DNA of 64,000 nucleotides from Gammaproteobacteria bacterium UBA2965 (GTDB lineage Bacteria; Pseudomonadota; Gammaproteobacteria; Pseudomonadales; Azotimanducaceae): contig DEBD01000005.1 in assembly GCA_002348385.1 (NCBI GenBank), positions 71,743 through 135,742 on the forward strand, given 5' to 3'. A program made the position numbers and the translations under genes. Positions 51,143-60,396 of the stretch are shown in pieces. How positions within the stretch are numbered: the stretch's first letter is position 1; each line of letters begins with the position of its first letter. The notes below the pieces were generated by a model. The model worked only from the letters and a program-made list of their open reading frames with translations, ran no database searches and was not told where the DNA came from.

Positions 51143-52380
51143 TATTGTGCCTCAGACCCGTCCCAAGACAGCGGCAAATTCCGCAAGCTTAAAAGGCCGT
51201 CCGTAAAATAGGTCACCTCCTCCCCGGGAGTGACCTCGAACTGAGGAATGCGCCGCAACCATTCGGCCATAGCAACGCGCAGTTCCCGGCGCGCGAGATA
51301 GGATCCCGCGCACCGATGGGGGCCACCACCAAACGCCAGGTGAGGGTTGATTTCGCGATCCAGGTCTACGTCAAAAGGACACTCATGGCGCGCCTCGTCC
51401 CAACTTGCCGCTGGCGTATTCACTATCACTCTGTCCCCGGCCTTCATCTTCACTCCGTGAAAGTCGAAATCGCGGCTGAGCACCCGTGACATGTCGATCC
51501 ACGAGTGGATTCGCAGCAATTCTTCAAGGGCAACCGTAATGCGCTCAGGATTCTCCCTCAACTGTTGCTGCTCTTCGGGGTGATCGGCAAGCCACCTAAA
51601 GATATGTCCCAAGCCGCCATTTACTGTATCTAGTCCCGCTATGTACATTAGAAAGCAGAAGTCTTGGATAACTTCATCGCTGAGCTGCTCGCCATCTATC
51701 TCTGAATCGATCAACGAACTCACCAGATCGTTGCCCGGGTTTACGCGCTTCTCCTCTATCAGCTGCTGGAGATACTGGGCAATCTCGATGCCCACCTGTT
51801 GCTTCTCCTCGTCCGTGCCATCGTGGAAAAACTTCTCTTCCCAATGAAAGAACCGCTCCTTCATCTCGATGGGCAATCCCATGATGCGCATAAAGATCAC
51901 ACCAGGAAATACCCGAGCAAAATCCTTCATGAAATCAACCTGGCCCTGCTTGGCAAAACCGTCGATGACCTCGTTAACGACTTCCCGGATGTACTCATCC
52001 TGAGAATCAATATTTTTTGGCGAGAAAATCGAGGCAATCAGGCGGCGGTGGCTGGTGTGCTCCGGCGGATCCATCATCAAGGGAATCAGGCGCCGCGGCC
52101 ATGAAGCATTGTCGTTGGCATAGCGAATGGTAGTAGTGAATGGGTCCGGCTGCTGCAACACCTCCCGGCAGTAAGCTGCTGAGGTCACTACCCAAGCACC
52201 GTTATTGCTACGAATATCGTTCGGCGTCCAGAAGATGGGGCGCTGTTCTTTCGCCAACGCTCTAATCACCCCGTAAGGGTCCGTTTCGTACTCAGGAAAG
52301 TCGACCTCTGACCACTGGAAAACCAATTCTTCCGGGACATGGTCCGGGATTTTGCTGACATCGCTCGCCGTATTAGCCAT
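51142..52380 (-). CDS. Cytochrome P450
   Basis: A 412-residue soluble P450. AGLDTV lies in the I-helix, EELLRI holds the ExxR pair, and 'FGGGPHRCAGSYLARRELR' gives the haem Cys at about residue 357. The N-terminal 'IPDHVPEELVFQW' matches the leader of the two P450s at 17645 and 20478, but it is clearly more distant over the rest. The gene is somewhat less GC-rich than its neighbours. First gene of the leftward P450, nitroreductase, VOC operon, divergent from LLM-SDR-LLM over about 100 bases. Confidence 0.95.
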   Translation of the reverse strand: MANTASDVSKIPDHVPEELVFQWSEVDFPEYETDPYGVIRALAKEQRPIFWTPNDIRSNNGAWVVTSAAYCREVLQQPDPFTTTIRYANDNASWPRRLIPLMMDPPEHTSHRRLIASIFSPKNIDSQDEYIREVVNEVIDGFAKQGQVDFMKDFARVFPGVIFMRIMGLPIEMKERFFHWEEKFFHDGTDEEKQQVGIEIAQYLQQLIEEKRVNPGNDLVSSLIDSEIDGEQLSDEVIQDFCFLMYIAGLDTVNGGLGHIFRWLADHPEEQQQLRENPERITVALEELLRIHSWIDMSRVLSRDFDFHGVKMKAGDRVIVNTPAASWDEARHECPFDVDLDREINPHLAFGGGPHRCAGSYLARRELRVAMAEWLRRIPQFEVTPGEEVTYFTDGLLSLRNLPLSWDGSEAQ

Positions 52381-52482
52381 GTGCTCCTACCTACACGTCA
52401 CAAATCAGACCGGGTCGATTGTGAATCCAAAGACCTTGCTGTACAACCTATATAAACGATTTGGGAGAGCAGGGGTGGCCGC

Positions 52483-53391
52483 ATGGCGCTACCAATAAAG
52501 GTGGGTCTCAATATTGTTTGGCCACGATCGGAATTGTTAGTGGAGTTCGCCCAGCTGGCCGAGTCTTTAGGATTCGAGTCGGTGTGGTCGGGAGAGCACG
52601 TCTGCCTGCCGGCACGCCCGGATTGGTGGGAACTCTACCCCACCGCGCAAATGGCCAAGGCGGCTGGCGAGCACTTCGACGAGGACATGGTGGCATTCAA
52701 GCCCGATTCAGCGTTTCTGGATCCCATGACGGTACTTGCCCACATTGCAGGTGCAACGTCACGGATCCGGCTCGGGATTGGCATCTACCTGCTTGCATTG
52801 CGTGACCCTATTCTGGTGGCACGAACCATCGCCTCCCTCGACGTGCTGTCCGGAGGCCGGCTCGATATGGCGACCGGCCTCGGTTGGACAGCGGACGAAT
52901 ACACGTTCACCAATAACCAATGGGAAACGCGTGGGCGCCGAACCAATGAAATGATCCGCTGCTTGCGCACCCTGTTCGCAGAGGAGTTCCCAGAGTTTCA
53001 CGGCGAGTTCTTCGATTTTCCCAAGATCGGGTTTCAGCCGAAGCCGGTTCAGCAACCGCGCCTGCCCATTCATATTGGCGGCGCAACGCCAGCGGCGGCC
53101 CGCCGAGCGGCGGCGCTTGGTGATGGCTGGTACGGCTCCGGAGCGCGCAACGTCGACGACATCGTGCGGGACGAACTCCGGAAGGCCGGGCGCGAGCACG
53201 ACGAGTCTTTTCAGTTTTCAGCTATTACCCTGAAGGGGCCGCTCACGCGCAAAGAGCTGGACCAAATGGCGCGCGAGGGGTTGCACCGGGTGGTGGTGAC
53301 GCCGTGGCCGGACACCAAGGTGGGAGAGGTAGGACCCGAGGGCCTCAGCCAGCTCGAAGCCTATGCCAAGGCCATCGGGATCAACAATTAA
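52483..53391 (+). CDS. LLM class flavin/F420-type oxidoreductase
   Basis: A 302-residue luciferase-like TIM-barrel protein. Landmarks are 'AESLGFESVWSGEHVCLP', 'RLDMATGLGWTADEYTFTN' and 'PIHIGGATPAAARRAAALGDGW'. First of a rightward set LLM, SDR, LLM with gaps of 35 and 46 bases. The upstream 100 bases are shared with the divergent P450 operon and include an AT-rich 'cctatataaacg' that may be its -10 region. Cofactor F420 or FMN; substrate unknown. Confidence 0.92.
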   Translation: MALPIKVGLNIVWPRSELLVEFAQLAESLGFESVWSGEHVCLPARPDWWELYPTAQMAKAAGEHFDEDMVAFKPDSAFLDPMTVLAHIAGATSRIRLGIGIYLLALRDPILVARTIASLDVLSGGRLDMATGLGWTADEYTFTNNQWETRGRRTNEMIRCLRTLFAEEFPEFHGEFFDFPKIGFQPKPVQQPRLPIHIGGATPAAARRAAALGDGWYGSGARNVDDIVRDELRKAGREHDESFQFSAITLKGPLTRKELDQMAREGLHRVVVTPWPDTKVGEVGPEGLSQLEAYAKAIGINN

Positions 53392-53426
53392 ACCCAATAT
53401 AATCAATAGCATATAGAGGAAATCTC

Positions 53427-54260
53427 ATGTCGCTGTTTGATCTCGAAGGCAAAGTCGCAATCGTAACCGGTGCCACCAAGGGCATCGGCCGCGGAATCGT
53501 GGAGCGGATGGCCGAGCATGGCGCACGACTGGTGGTGTCGAGCCGCGACCAGACGGCGTGCGACTCTGTGGCTGCGGAGCTAAACGACGCTTACGCAGAC
53601 GACGCAGAGATTGCCTGTGGTATTGCCTGCGATATTGACAGTCTGGAGCAGATCGAGAACCTGGCCACAGCAGCTGCCGAGCGTTGGGGCGGCATCGATA
53701 TCCTGGTAGCCAACGCCGCCATCCTGCCATTCATGGGCCCATCAGCCGACACACCGCCGGAGCTCTTCAACCGCATACTCACCAGTAACCAGCACCACAA
53801 CTTCAGGCTATGCCATGCGGTGCGGCATAGCATGGTCGGCCGCGGCGGGGGCCGCATCGTGCTGATCGGGTCCGCCTCCGGTCATTCGCCCTCCCCTAAC
53901 GTCATGGCTTACGCCGTAGCCAAGGCCGGTCTCGCCCACATGGCAAGATGCCTGGCTGATGAACTTGCCCCAGAGAGGATCACCGTCAACTGCGTCGCAC
54001 CAGGATTGATCCGCAGCTTCTCATCCAAACCATTGTGGGAAGACGAGTCGGTACTCAGCACGGTCACGGCTGGCATACCACTAGGACGCATCGGCGAACC
54101 GGATGACATCGCGGGTGCCGTAATCTTCCTGTGCTCTGACGCCGGCTCGTATGTATCCGGCGCAACCATACCCATGGATGGCGGTCGCACCGCATTGTCG
54201 CCAGCTACCCAGGGGCGGTCAGCCACCGATGAGACCATGGCAGGCTCGACCTTCAACTAG
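53427..54260 (+). CDS. SDR family oxidoreductase
   Basis: A 277-residue classical SDR with TGATKGIG near residues 14-21, 'VANAAI' in place of NNAG, and YAVAK as catalytic motif. 'YVSGATIPMDGG' near the C-terminus is the FabG-like end and a 25-residue tail follows. GAGGAAA precedes ATG 53427. It is the intact counterpart of the SDR remnant at 20254, sharing the first 20 residues almost exactly. It lies between two LLM genes. Confidence 0.92.
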   Translation: MSLFDLEGKVAIVTGATKGIGRGIVERMAEHGARLVVSSRDQTACDSVAAELNDAYADDAEIACGIACDIDSLEQIENLATAAAERWGGIDILVANAAILPFMGPSADTPPELFNRILTSNQHHNFRLCHAVRHSMVGRGGGRIVLIGSASGHSPSPNVMAYAVAKAGLAHMARCLADELAPERITVNCVAPGLIRSFSSKPLWEDESVLSTVTAGIPLGRIGEPDDIAGAVIFLCSDAGSYVSGATIPMDGGRTALSPATQGRSATDETMAGSTFN

Positions 54261-54306
54261 CGCATCAAGCGGCTAGACAACGCCAACACCAAGCGGAGAG
54301 CGCTGC

Positions 54307-55158
54307 ATGAAAATCGGCCTCAACATCATTTCCATGAAAGCCGACGAGTTGGTCGCCGGTGCTGTGCTGGCCGAAGAGCTGGGATACGACTCGCTGTGGA
54401 TGGGTGAGCATATCCTGCTGCCTTACGGCACCGAGTATCCCGCCAAGCCTCAGCCCTATGGCCCACAGGAGCTTCTGGATGTGTTCGTCCTGCTTGGGCA
54501 CCTGGCGGGGCGCACCTCGAGGATCCGGCTGGCCACCGGCATCGTCATGCTGCCTTTGCGCGCACCGGTGCTCGCAGCGCGCCAGATACTCGGCGTAGAC
54601 GTGCTCTCCGGCGGACGCTTCGACCTGGCCGTGGGCCTAGGTTGGCACCCGGACGAATACGCGGCCTCTGGAACCGACATGCACACGCGGGGCAAGCGCC
54701 TGGACGAGATGCTGGACCTTATCAACGAGCTGTTCCAGCCGGGAGATACCGAGTTCGACGGCGAGTTCTACTCGGTGCCAAAAACTCCCTTCGATCCAAA
54801 GCCAGTGCAGAAGCCGCGCCCACCGTTTCTGGTAGGCGGCAGCTCCGAGGCCGCGAAGCGCCGCGCTGCACGCTGGGATGGTTGGTACGGCGTCTGCACC
54901 TCCCCCGAGCACGCAGCGCTATCAATGGCGGAGATCGACAGCTACCGGCGCGAGTACGGGCGTGAAAACGAGCCCTTCGAGACAGTGATCGTGTTCTACC
55001 AGGGCGGACCAGGCGGCGATGCACCGCCACGTGAGATCATCGAACAGTTCGCCGCTTTGGGAATCGATCGGTTCGTGGTCACGCCCTGGGAGTTTGACTA
55101 CCACAATGCTCTACCGCGCATCGCGGAGTACGCGCGCGAAGTGGGCCTGGGGACGTAG
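54307..55158 (+). CDS. LLM class flavin/F420-type oxidoreductase
   Basis: A 283-residue luciferase-like enzyme. 'AEELGYDSLWMGEHILLPYG', 'RFDLAVGLGWHPDEYAASG' and 'PFLVGGSSEAAKRRAARWDGW' follow the same plan as the protein at 52483, so the operon holds a related pair flanking an SDR. GGAGAG precedes ATG 54307. LLM pairs may work as two separate steps; there is no sign of an alpha/beta luciferase heterodimer because both keep the same loops. It converges with the GPH symporter. Confidence 0.92.
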   Translation: MKIGLNIISMKADELVAGAVLAEELGYDSLWMGEHILLPYGTEYPAKPQPYGPQELLDVFVLLGHLAGRTSRIRLATGIVMLPLRAPVLAARQILGVDVLSGGRFDLAVGLGWHPDEYAASGTDMHTRGKRLDEMLDLINELFQPGDTEFDGEFYSVPKTPFDPKPVQKPRPPFLVGGSSEAAKRRAARWDGWYGVCTSPEHAALSMAEIDSYRREYGRENEPFETVIVFYQGGPGGDAPPREIIEQFAALGIDRFVVTPWEFDYHNALPRIAEYAREVGLGT

Positions 55159-55174
55159 CGCTGTCCGCCGAGGG

Positions 55175-56554
55175 CTAGGCCGAAGCTTCCCGTGCATCGA
55201 GCTGTGCGCGAATCTTCGCGTGCGCTTCCTCGGTGAGGTCGAACTTGAACAGGAAGACCAAAGCACCCGCAGTAATCATCACTGCGGGCAGCACGGTGTA
55301 GAGCACGCGAATGGTGGTGAGTGTCCCTTCGGTTTGCTCTACATTCGGCTCGAAACCGGCCCATTGCAGCAGGATGCCGGTGATAGCGGCCACGATGCCT
55401 GCGGCCGCTTTGCGCATGAAGTTCCAGATGGCGAAGTACGAGCCCTCCTTGCGCTCACCGGTCTCAAACTCATCGCAGTCGACCACGTCGGCCTGTACTG
55501 ACGGGCCGACCACGGTGCTAATGCCGGTGCCGATACCGGTGGCCATAGTGACCGTTAACAGGTAGATCAGCTCGCCCGGACCTGCGAAAAACTTGCCCAC
55601 GTATGCGCCTGCACTGAACAGCATCGCCACGAACCATACGTACTTCTTGCCGAACCTGCGCGACAGCCAGACTGCCGCCGGTATGATGATGATGGTAGGT
55701 ACGAAGTGCGAAAGCAGCAGCAACGAGTAGGCGCCCTCCTCGTGCATGATGTACTGCATGAAGTACGGGGCGAGAATCCCCAGGCTCGCGGTGCCAATAT
55801 TCTCTATGAGAAATACCAGGATCAGCAGGCGTGCATGGCGATTTACCAGTACGTCCTTAAGCGCCTTAATCGGATTGCGTGCGCCGCGGCCAACATGATC
55901 AAGCCGCTCGCGCACTTTCGCGGTACCAAGCATGATCAGCAGCCCCGCGCCAATCCCGACCAGCGTCGAGATCATGAAAGCCATCGCGCGCCGGTCGTCG
56001 GCCACCGTGAGTAAGTGCACTGCACCCACACAGATGAGGAACCCGACGTACCATGCGAACTGTCGGTACGCGAACACCCGCGTACGCTCGTGATGCGCCA
56101 TGCTGAGCTCCGCGCCCAGAGCTGAGTGAGGAACGAACCAGATGGTAATAGCGGTTTCGTAGAGCAGGATCGCCACCGCGGTCCATGCGATCAGCAGAGC
56201 GCCGTCCAAAAAGGTCGGCGGGTTCCACAGCAGAAAGGGCACCAACGCTATTGGCAGCACCGAGGCATACAACCAGGGGCGGCGCCGACCAAGCCGGCTT
56301 GTTGTGCGATCCGACAGGAAGCCCGCCATGGGGTCAGACACCGCATCCCAGATGCGCGCGGCACCGAAGATCAGCCCCATGGCCGCCGGCGCGATGTAGA
56401 GAACGTCCGTTGCGTACTTGAAGAAGTACAGGTTCAACAGGTAGGCAACCACGGAAACCCCAACCGTCGGAAACGCATAGGCCACCACCTCGCCAACCTT
56501 CAGCGTGTTCCCCTTAGCGCCGTCACCCTCTATCCGATCGGCTGTCGTGACCAC
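55175..56554 (-). CDS. GPH (glycoside-pentoside-hexuronide):cation symporter family transporter
   Basis: A 459-residue inner-membrane transporter with about twelve hydrophobic segments. The family motif after helix 2 is plain: 'ARIWDAVSDPMAGFLSDRTT' followed by SRLGRRRPW. GTG 56554 is chosen because GGGAGGG lies five bases before it; upstream frame to 56629 overlaps the Gfo/Idh gene. It would import a sugar or glycoside with a cation. It follows a Gfo/Idh/MocA gene by 25 bases, so a glycoside or polyol may be handled by this pair. Confidence 0.92.
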   Translation of the reverse strand: MVTTADRIEGDGAKGNTLKVGEVVAYAFPTVGVSVVAYLLNLYFFKYATDVLYIAPAAMGLIFGAARIWDAVSDPMAGFLSDRTTSRLGRRRPWLYASVLPIALVPFLLWNPPTFLDGALLIAWTAVAILLYETAITIWFVPHSALGAELSMAHHERTRVFAYRQFAWYVGFLICVGAVHLLTVADDRRAMAFMISTLVGIGAGLLIMLGTAKVRERLDHVGRGARNPIKALKDVLVNRHARLLILVFLIENIGTASLGILAPYFMQYIMHEEGAYSLLLLSHFVPTIIIIPAAVWLSRRFGKKYVWFVAMLFSAGAYVGKFFAGPGELIYLLTVTMATGIGTGISTVVGPSVQADVVDCDEFETGERKEGSYFAIWNFMRKAAAGIVAAITGILLQWAGFEPNVEQTEGTLTTIRVLYTVLPAVMITAGALVFLFKFDLTEEAHAKIRAQLDAREASA

Positions 56555-56579
56555 ATGGCCCTCCCGTTGTTTGTCCACC

Positions 56580-57686
56580 TCATTGAACGAGCGGCAGATC
56601 GATCCAGCCAGCGCCTTCCGACGATGCACGGGCCGCGTCGATCACACGAGCAACCATCCAACCATCCCGCCAGCTCGGCACCCGGGGTGCTGGCTCGCCG
56701 CTCAGTGCCGGCTGCCACTCTTCCAGCAGCAGAGACATCGCCCTAACCATACCCGCAGAGCGACGCGTGCCCAGATCGACACCGCTTTTGGGTTCGCGAA
56801 CCGGCACCGGCCGGTCCGTCAGCTGCACATCATCTACGGTGCCTGCCCGCAATGCCGCCCCGTCGTAGACAATGGTGCCGTGGGCGCCGAACATTTCCAG
56901 TGTTTGGCCCATGGTGTGCAAGCCAACCACCGAAGAGCTCAACACCGCGCTGGCACCTGATGCCAGGCGCAGCAGCAGGTTGCCCGTATCATCCGCGTCC
57001 ACATCGACTTGCGAACCGTCTCGCAGCTCTCGTTGCAGCACCGAGGTCTTGACGTCCGCGCACACGGCTACGGACTCGCCCAAAAGCGTGTGCACGAAGT
57101 CGATCTCGTGAGACTGCTGACCCATCAGATAGCCACCGCCCTCGCCGCGTTTGTACATCCAAGGCGACTGGGCCGCATGGGTCGGGTGCCAGTAAGCCCC
57201 ACTTTGGCAGACGCGCGCGAAATAAGGGACCCCAAGCGTTCCTGCATCCACCAAGTCCCAGATAGCTAGCTTATGGGGCAGCCAGCGCAACTCAAAACAG
57301 GTGGCCGTGGCACGATCCGTCTCCTGTTCGGCTTGCACGAGATCGTGCGCCTCGACAGCATCCAGGGCGAGCGGCTTCTCGCACAGCACATGCTTGCCGG
57401 CCGCCAGCGCCGCGAGACAGACGTCTGCATGCTGTGTCACGGGAGATGCGATAGATATAAGGTCCAGGTCATCGCGGGCGACGAAACTCCGCCAATCGGT
57501 ACCCACATCGGGAATACCTAGACGCGCACCCGCCGCTTGCACACTCTCCGGGTGCCTGGCGCAAAGGGCCGCAACCTCGAATCCCTGCACGGCGCGATAG
57601 GCCGGAACATGCACCAATGCCCCCCAACCGACGCCTACAACTCCTACGCGAATTGGAGGGCCCTCACTCAAGGCATTCCGACCCAA
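56580..57686 (-). CDS. Gfo/Idh/MocA family oxidoreductase
   Basis: Up to 368 residues. The Rossmann motif 'VGVVGVGWGALVHVPAY' is at about residues 13-29, and 'LCEKPLAL' is the conserved EKP segment. The C-terminal alpha/beta domain ('GEGGGYLMGQQSHEIDFVHT') is typical. It would oxidise a hydroxyl or aldose with NAD(P). The start is uncertain, since the frame opens with TTG at 57686 and a second TTG at 57671, with no ATG nearby. First gene of the leftward pair with the GPH transporter and divergent from the TonB receptor. Confidence 0.9.
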   Translation of the reverse strand: MGRNALSEGPPIRVGVVGVGWGALVHVPAYRAVQGFEVAALCARHPESVQAAGARLGIPDVGTDWRSFVARDDLDLISIASPVTQHADVCLAALAAGKHVLCEKPLALDAVEAHDLVQAEQETDRATATCFELRWLPHKLAIWDLVDAGTLGVPYFARVCQSGAYWHPTHAAQSPWMYKRGEGGGYLMGQQSHEIDFVHTLLGESVAVCADVKTSVLQRELRDGSQVDVDADDTGNLLLRLASGASAVLSSSVVGLHTMGQTLEMFGAHGTIVYDGAALRAGTVDDVQLTDRPVPVREPKSGVDLGTRRSAGMVRAMSLLLEEWQPALSGEPAPRVPSWRDGWMVARVIDAARASSEGAGWIDLPLVQ

Positions 57687-57760
57687 TTTTGTCTAGATGC
57701 CTTACAAATTGCCATGTCGCGCAGCAGTTGCCCAATACGATTAACTGAGGCCAACACTAA

Positions 57761-57790
57761 TTGTCTAAATAAGTGAACTGTTGATATGAT
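57761..57790 (+). promoter_or_regulatory. Putative sigma70-type promoter of the TonB receptor
   Basis: TTGTCT (57761-57766) and TATGAT (57785-57790) are separated by 18 bases, about 35 bases before the ATG at 57825. TTGTCTA also occurs at 57689-57695, so the seven-base word is repeated 72 bases apart in this divergent region and could be part of an operator. GGAGGGG is the ribosome site. Confidence 0.5.
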
Positions 57791-57824
57791 ATCGCCCGGA
57801 TTACCCAATGCAAATGGAGGGGTC

Positions 57825-60323
57825 ATGCACAAGGTAAGTGTACTCGCGTTGAACCTATTCTTAGGAGCTATGCTTCTCGGAGCGCTGCCGGGCACGGTAG
57901 AAAATGCCATCGGCGCAGAAGGTTTTACCATCGAAGAAATAGTAGTTACGGCTCGGAAACGCTCTGAAAATCTGCAGGAAGTGCCTGTGGCAGTCACGGC
58001 GTTTACCGGCGACGGGATGATAGAACAGGGCATCGACCAGTTGTCCGACATCGCCGCCTTCACGCCAAGTCTTAGCATTAGCCAACAGCCGACCTACAGC
58101 AATTCGACCGCAGATGGATTAACACTTCGCGGCCAGAGTGCAGGCGGCACGCAGATTAGCAACGATCCCGCCGTGGGAATCTACATCGACGGGGTAGTAA
58201 ACCCACACCCAACCGGCATGCAGATGGCCTTTTTCGACGTGGAAGGCGTAGAAGTTCTGAAAGGCCCACAAGGCACCCTTTATGGTCGCAACACCACAGG
58301 GGGCGCAATCAAGATAACGACGCGCAAGGCTGACTATGACGGTATTCACGGATTCGTAGAGTTGGATTCGGGGAACCACGCCACACTTAACTACAAAGGC
58401 GCGCTCAACATACCGATCATGCAAGACAGAATGGCAGTGAGGCTCGCTTATCAGTCGAATAACCGTGATGGTTTCGGCCGATCAGCCATCACACGCCAAA
58501 AATTGGGCGGCGACCGAAACCAAAGCTATTTTCGCGGTAGCTTCCGCCTCGACTTCGATAAAGTGCGCGTAATGCTTGTGGCCGACACATTCAAAGCACG
58601 GGAAAACGGGCCGCTCATGGTAACCAGAGGCGCCTATTTCAACGCTACAACCGCGATTGATGGAAGTTACACGCCAGCGTCTGGTTGTGCCCCGTTTGAC
58701 ATCCCCTGTGGCCAAGCATTTAACGAAAGTCGCGCAGCACAAGGCGGTGACGATTTGTTCACCAACTATAGCGACTTGCATCATTTCGATGACACCGATA
58801 TGTGGAGCGTAAGCGCTCGGGTTGAAATAGATCTAACAGACGATGTATTGCTGACATCCATCACCGGGTGGCGCGACATGACAAACACGCACCTGACCAA
58901 CTTCAGCGGTGCTGATTTCAAAGCAATCGTCACTGGAGACCCCAATTTTCCTGATCGTGATTTGCATCAGGCCTACAATGTGTTTACCCAAGAAATTAAC
59001 GTCAGCGGCACGGCCCTGGACGGGCGCCTAGACTGGCTAGTTGGCGGATTTATCAGCGACGATAATGGAGAAGACAGGGACTTCGTTAACCTAGCCCAGA
59101 ACTTTAAGCCGATTAACGGGACCAATTACTTCTTCATCTTCGACGCACCTTTGGTAGACCAATCGAGCTGGGCTCTTTTCACGCAGATGACGTTCGCACT
59201 AACGGACACCGTAAACTTCACGGCCGGCGGTCGATTCACCGAAGAGAAGAAAGAGCAGATCAATGCACACGGCACACTGCTACCTGATTTCCTTGGTATC
59301 AGTGGTGGAGCAGGACTGCTCTGGTCTTGCGGTAATGCAAACTTTTCAGGGCCTGTGTTTGCGGGAATAAATGATCGCCTAGAACTGTGCGCCTTAGACA
59401 AGCGCACCGCGAAATATGACGGCTGGTCATACTTATTCAGTATCGATTGGCAGATCACGGAAGACGCACTCGTCTACGTCAAGGCATCGGAAGGTTTCCG
59501 TGGGGGCGGCTTGGATATCCGCAGTGCGGGCTGGCCCGGCGGCCCAGCCGGAAGACCACCCTTCGAGCCCGAAACGGCAACGGATTTGGAGTTCGGGCTA
59601 AAAGCAGATTGGTTCGATGGGCGTTTACGCACCAACCTGGCGTACTACATGACGAAGTACAAGAACAAGCAGGAAAGCGTAATCATTCCAGGGCCTGCCA
59701 CGGTGACCACAAATGCTGGTAAAGCTGACATCGATGGTTTCGAAGCAGAGATAAGTGTCTACCCGGCTCCAGGGCTAAGGATCTATGGCACGCTGACGTG
59801 GTTTGATGGGGAATACACGAGCTTCATTGGTGCCCCGGTGGAGAATTGCACCATCAATCCAGTCACAGGCTTGGCGTGGAATCCCATTTGCCAGGACCCT
59901 AATTTCGATGCGGCCACGACAGATGGCGCAGGGGAACCTATGGGTGGGACGACACTGTCGACCCCTGAGTGGGTCTACTCCATCGGTGGACGCTGGGAGC
60001 TACAAGCTGGCCCCGGTACCCTGGGTATCCAGTTGGATTATGCCTGGCACGACAACACAGCCCCCGGTATACGTCGTATAGATTTCCAGATTCCACAGGA
60101 TATAAGAGATGAGTTTTACAGTTCTCTCGGCCTGTTAAACGGGCGAATCGACTACGATATGCCCGAAATAGGCGTGAATATTGCTCTGTGGGCCACCAAC
60201 CTGACGGACGAGAGATACCACCGGATGGGGGTAAATCAAAGCAATATGGTCGGCGTGCAAACTGGTATTGCCAACGAGCCGCGCATGTGGGGTGGTACGA
60301 TTACTAAGCGTTTTAATAACTAA
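57825..60323 (+). CDS. TonB-dependent outer membrane receptor
   Basis: An 832-residue outer-membrane beta-barrel receptor. A Sec signal peptide covers about residues 1-30 ('MHKVSVLALNLFLGAMLLGA'), followed by a TonB box/start of plug 'IEEIVVTARKRSENLQEVPV'. The plug has 'GVEVLKGPQGTLYGRNTTGG' (about residues 140-160), and the barrel ends with 'RMWGGTITKRFNN'. ATG 57825 follows GGAGGGG; the frame opens earlier but without a site. Less GC-rich than its neighbours. It would import a large or poorly soluble compound, plausibly the substrate of the catabolic genes. A terminator follows at 60348. Confidence 0.95.
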   Translation: MHKVSVLALNLFLGAMLLGALPGTVENAIGAEGFTIEEIVVTARKRSENLQEVPVAVTAFTGDGMIEQGIDQLSDIAAFTPSLSISQQPTYSNSTADGLTLRGQSAGGTQISNDPAVGIYIDGVVNPHPTGMQMAFFDVEGVEVLKGPQGTLYGRNTTGGAIKITTRKADYDGIHGFVELDSGNHATLNYKGALNIPIMQDRMAVRLAYQSNNRDGFGRSAITRQKLGGDRNQSYFRGSFRLDFDKVRVMLVADTFKARENGPLMVTRGAYFNATTAIDGSYTPASGCAPFDIPCGQAFNESRAAQGGDDLFTNYSDLHHFDDTDMWSVSARVEIDLTDDVLLTSITGWRDMTNTHLTNFSGADFKAIVTGDPNFPDRDLHQAYNVFTQEINVSGTALDGRLDWLVGGFISDDNGEDRDFVNLAQNFKPINGTNYFFIFDAPLVDQSSWALFTQMTFALTDTVNFTAGGRFTEEKKEQINAHGTLLPDFLGISGGAGLLWSCGNANFSGPVFAGINDRLELCALDKRTAKYDGWSYLFSIDWQITEDALVYVKASEGFRGGGLDIRSAGWPGGPAGRPPFEPETATDLEFGLKADWFDGRLRTNLAYYMTKYKNKQESVIIPGPATVTTNAGKADIDGFEAEISVYPAPGLRIYGTLTWFDGEYTSFIGAPVENCTINPVTGLAWNPICQDPNFDAATTDGAGEPMGGTTLSTPEWVYSIGGRWELQAGPGTLGIQLDYAWHDNTAPGIRRIDFQIPQDIRDEFYSSLGLLNGRIDYDMPEIGVNIALWATNLTDERYHRMGVNQSNMVGVQTGIANEPRMWGGTITKRFNN

Positions 60324-60347
60324 CGTTAACCCAACCCTGATGATCGA

Positions 60348-60381
60348 CCCGCCGGAGCAATGCCCCGGCGGGTTTTTTTTT
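60348..60381 (+). terminator. Rho-independent terminator
   Basis: CCCGCCGG (60348-60355) pairs with CCGGCGGG (60365-60372) across a nine-base loop and is followed by nine T (60373-60381). It lies 24 bases after the TonB receptor stop and would end that transcript before the SDR at 60397. Confidence 0.92.
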
Positions 60382-60396
60382 GCCAAGGGAGGCTAG

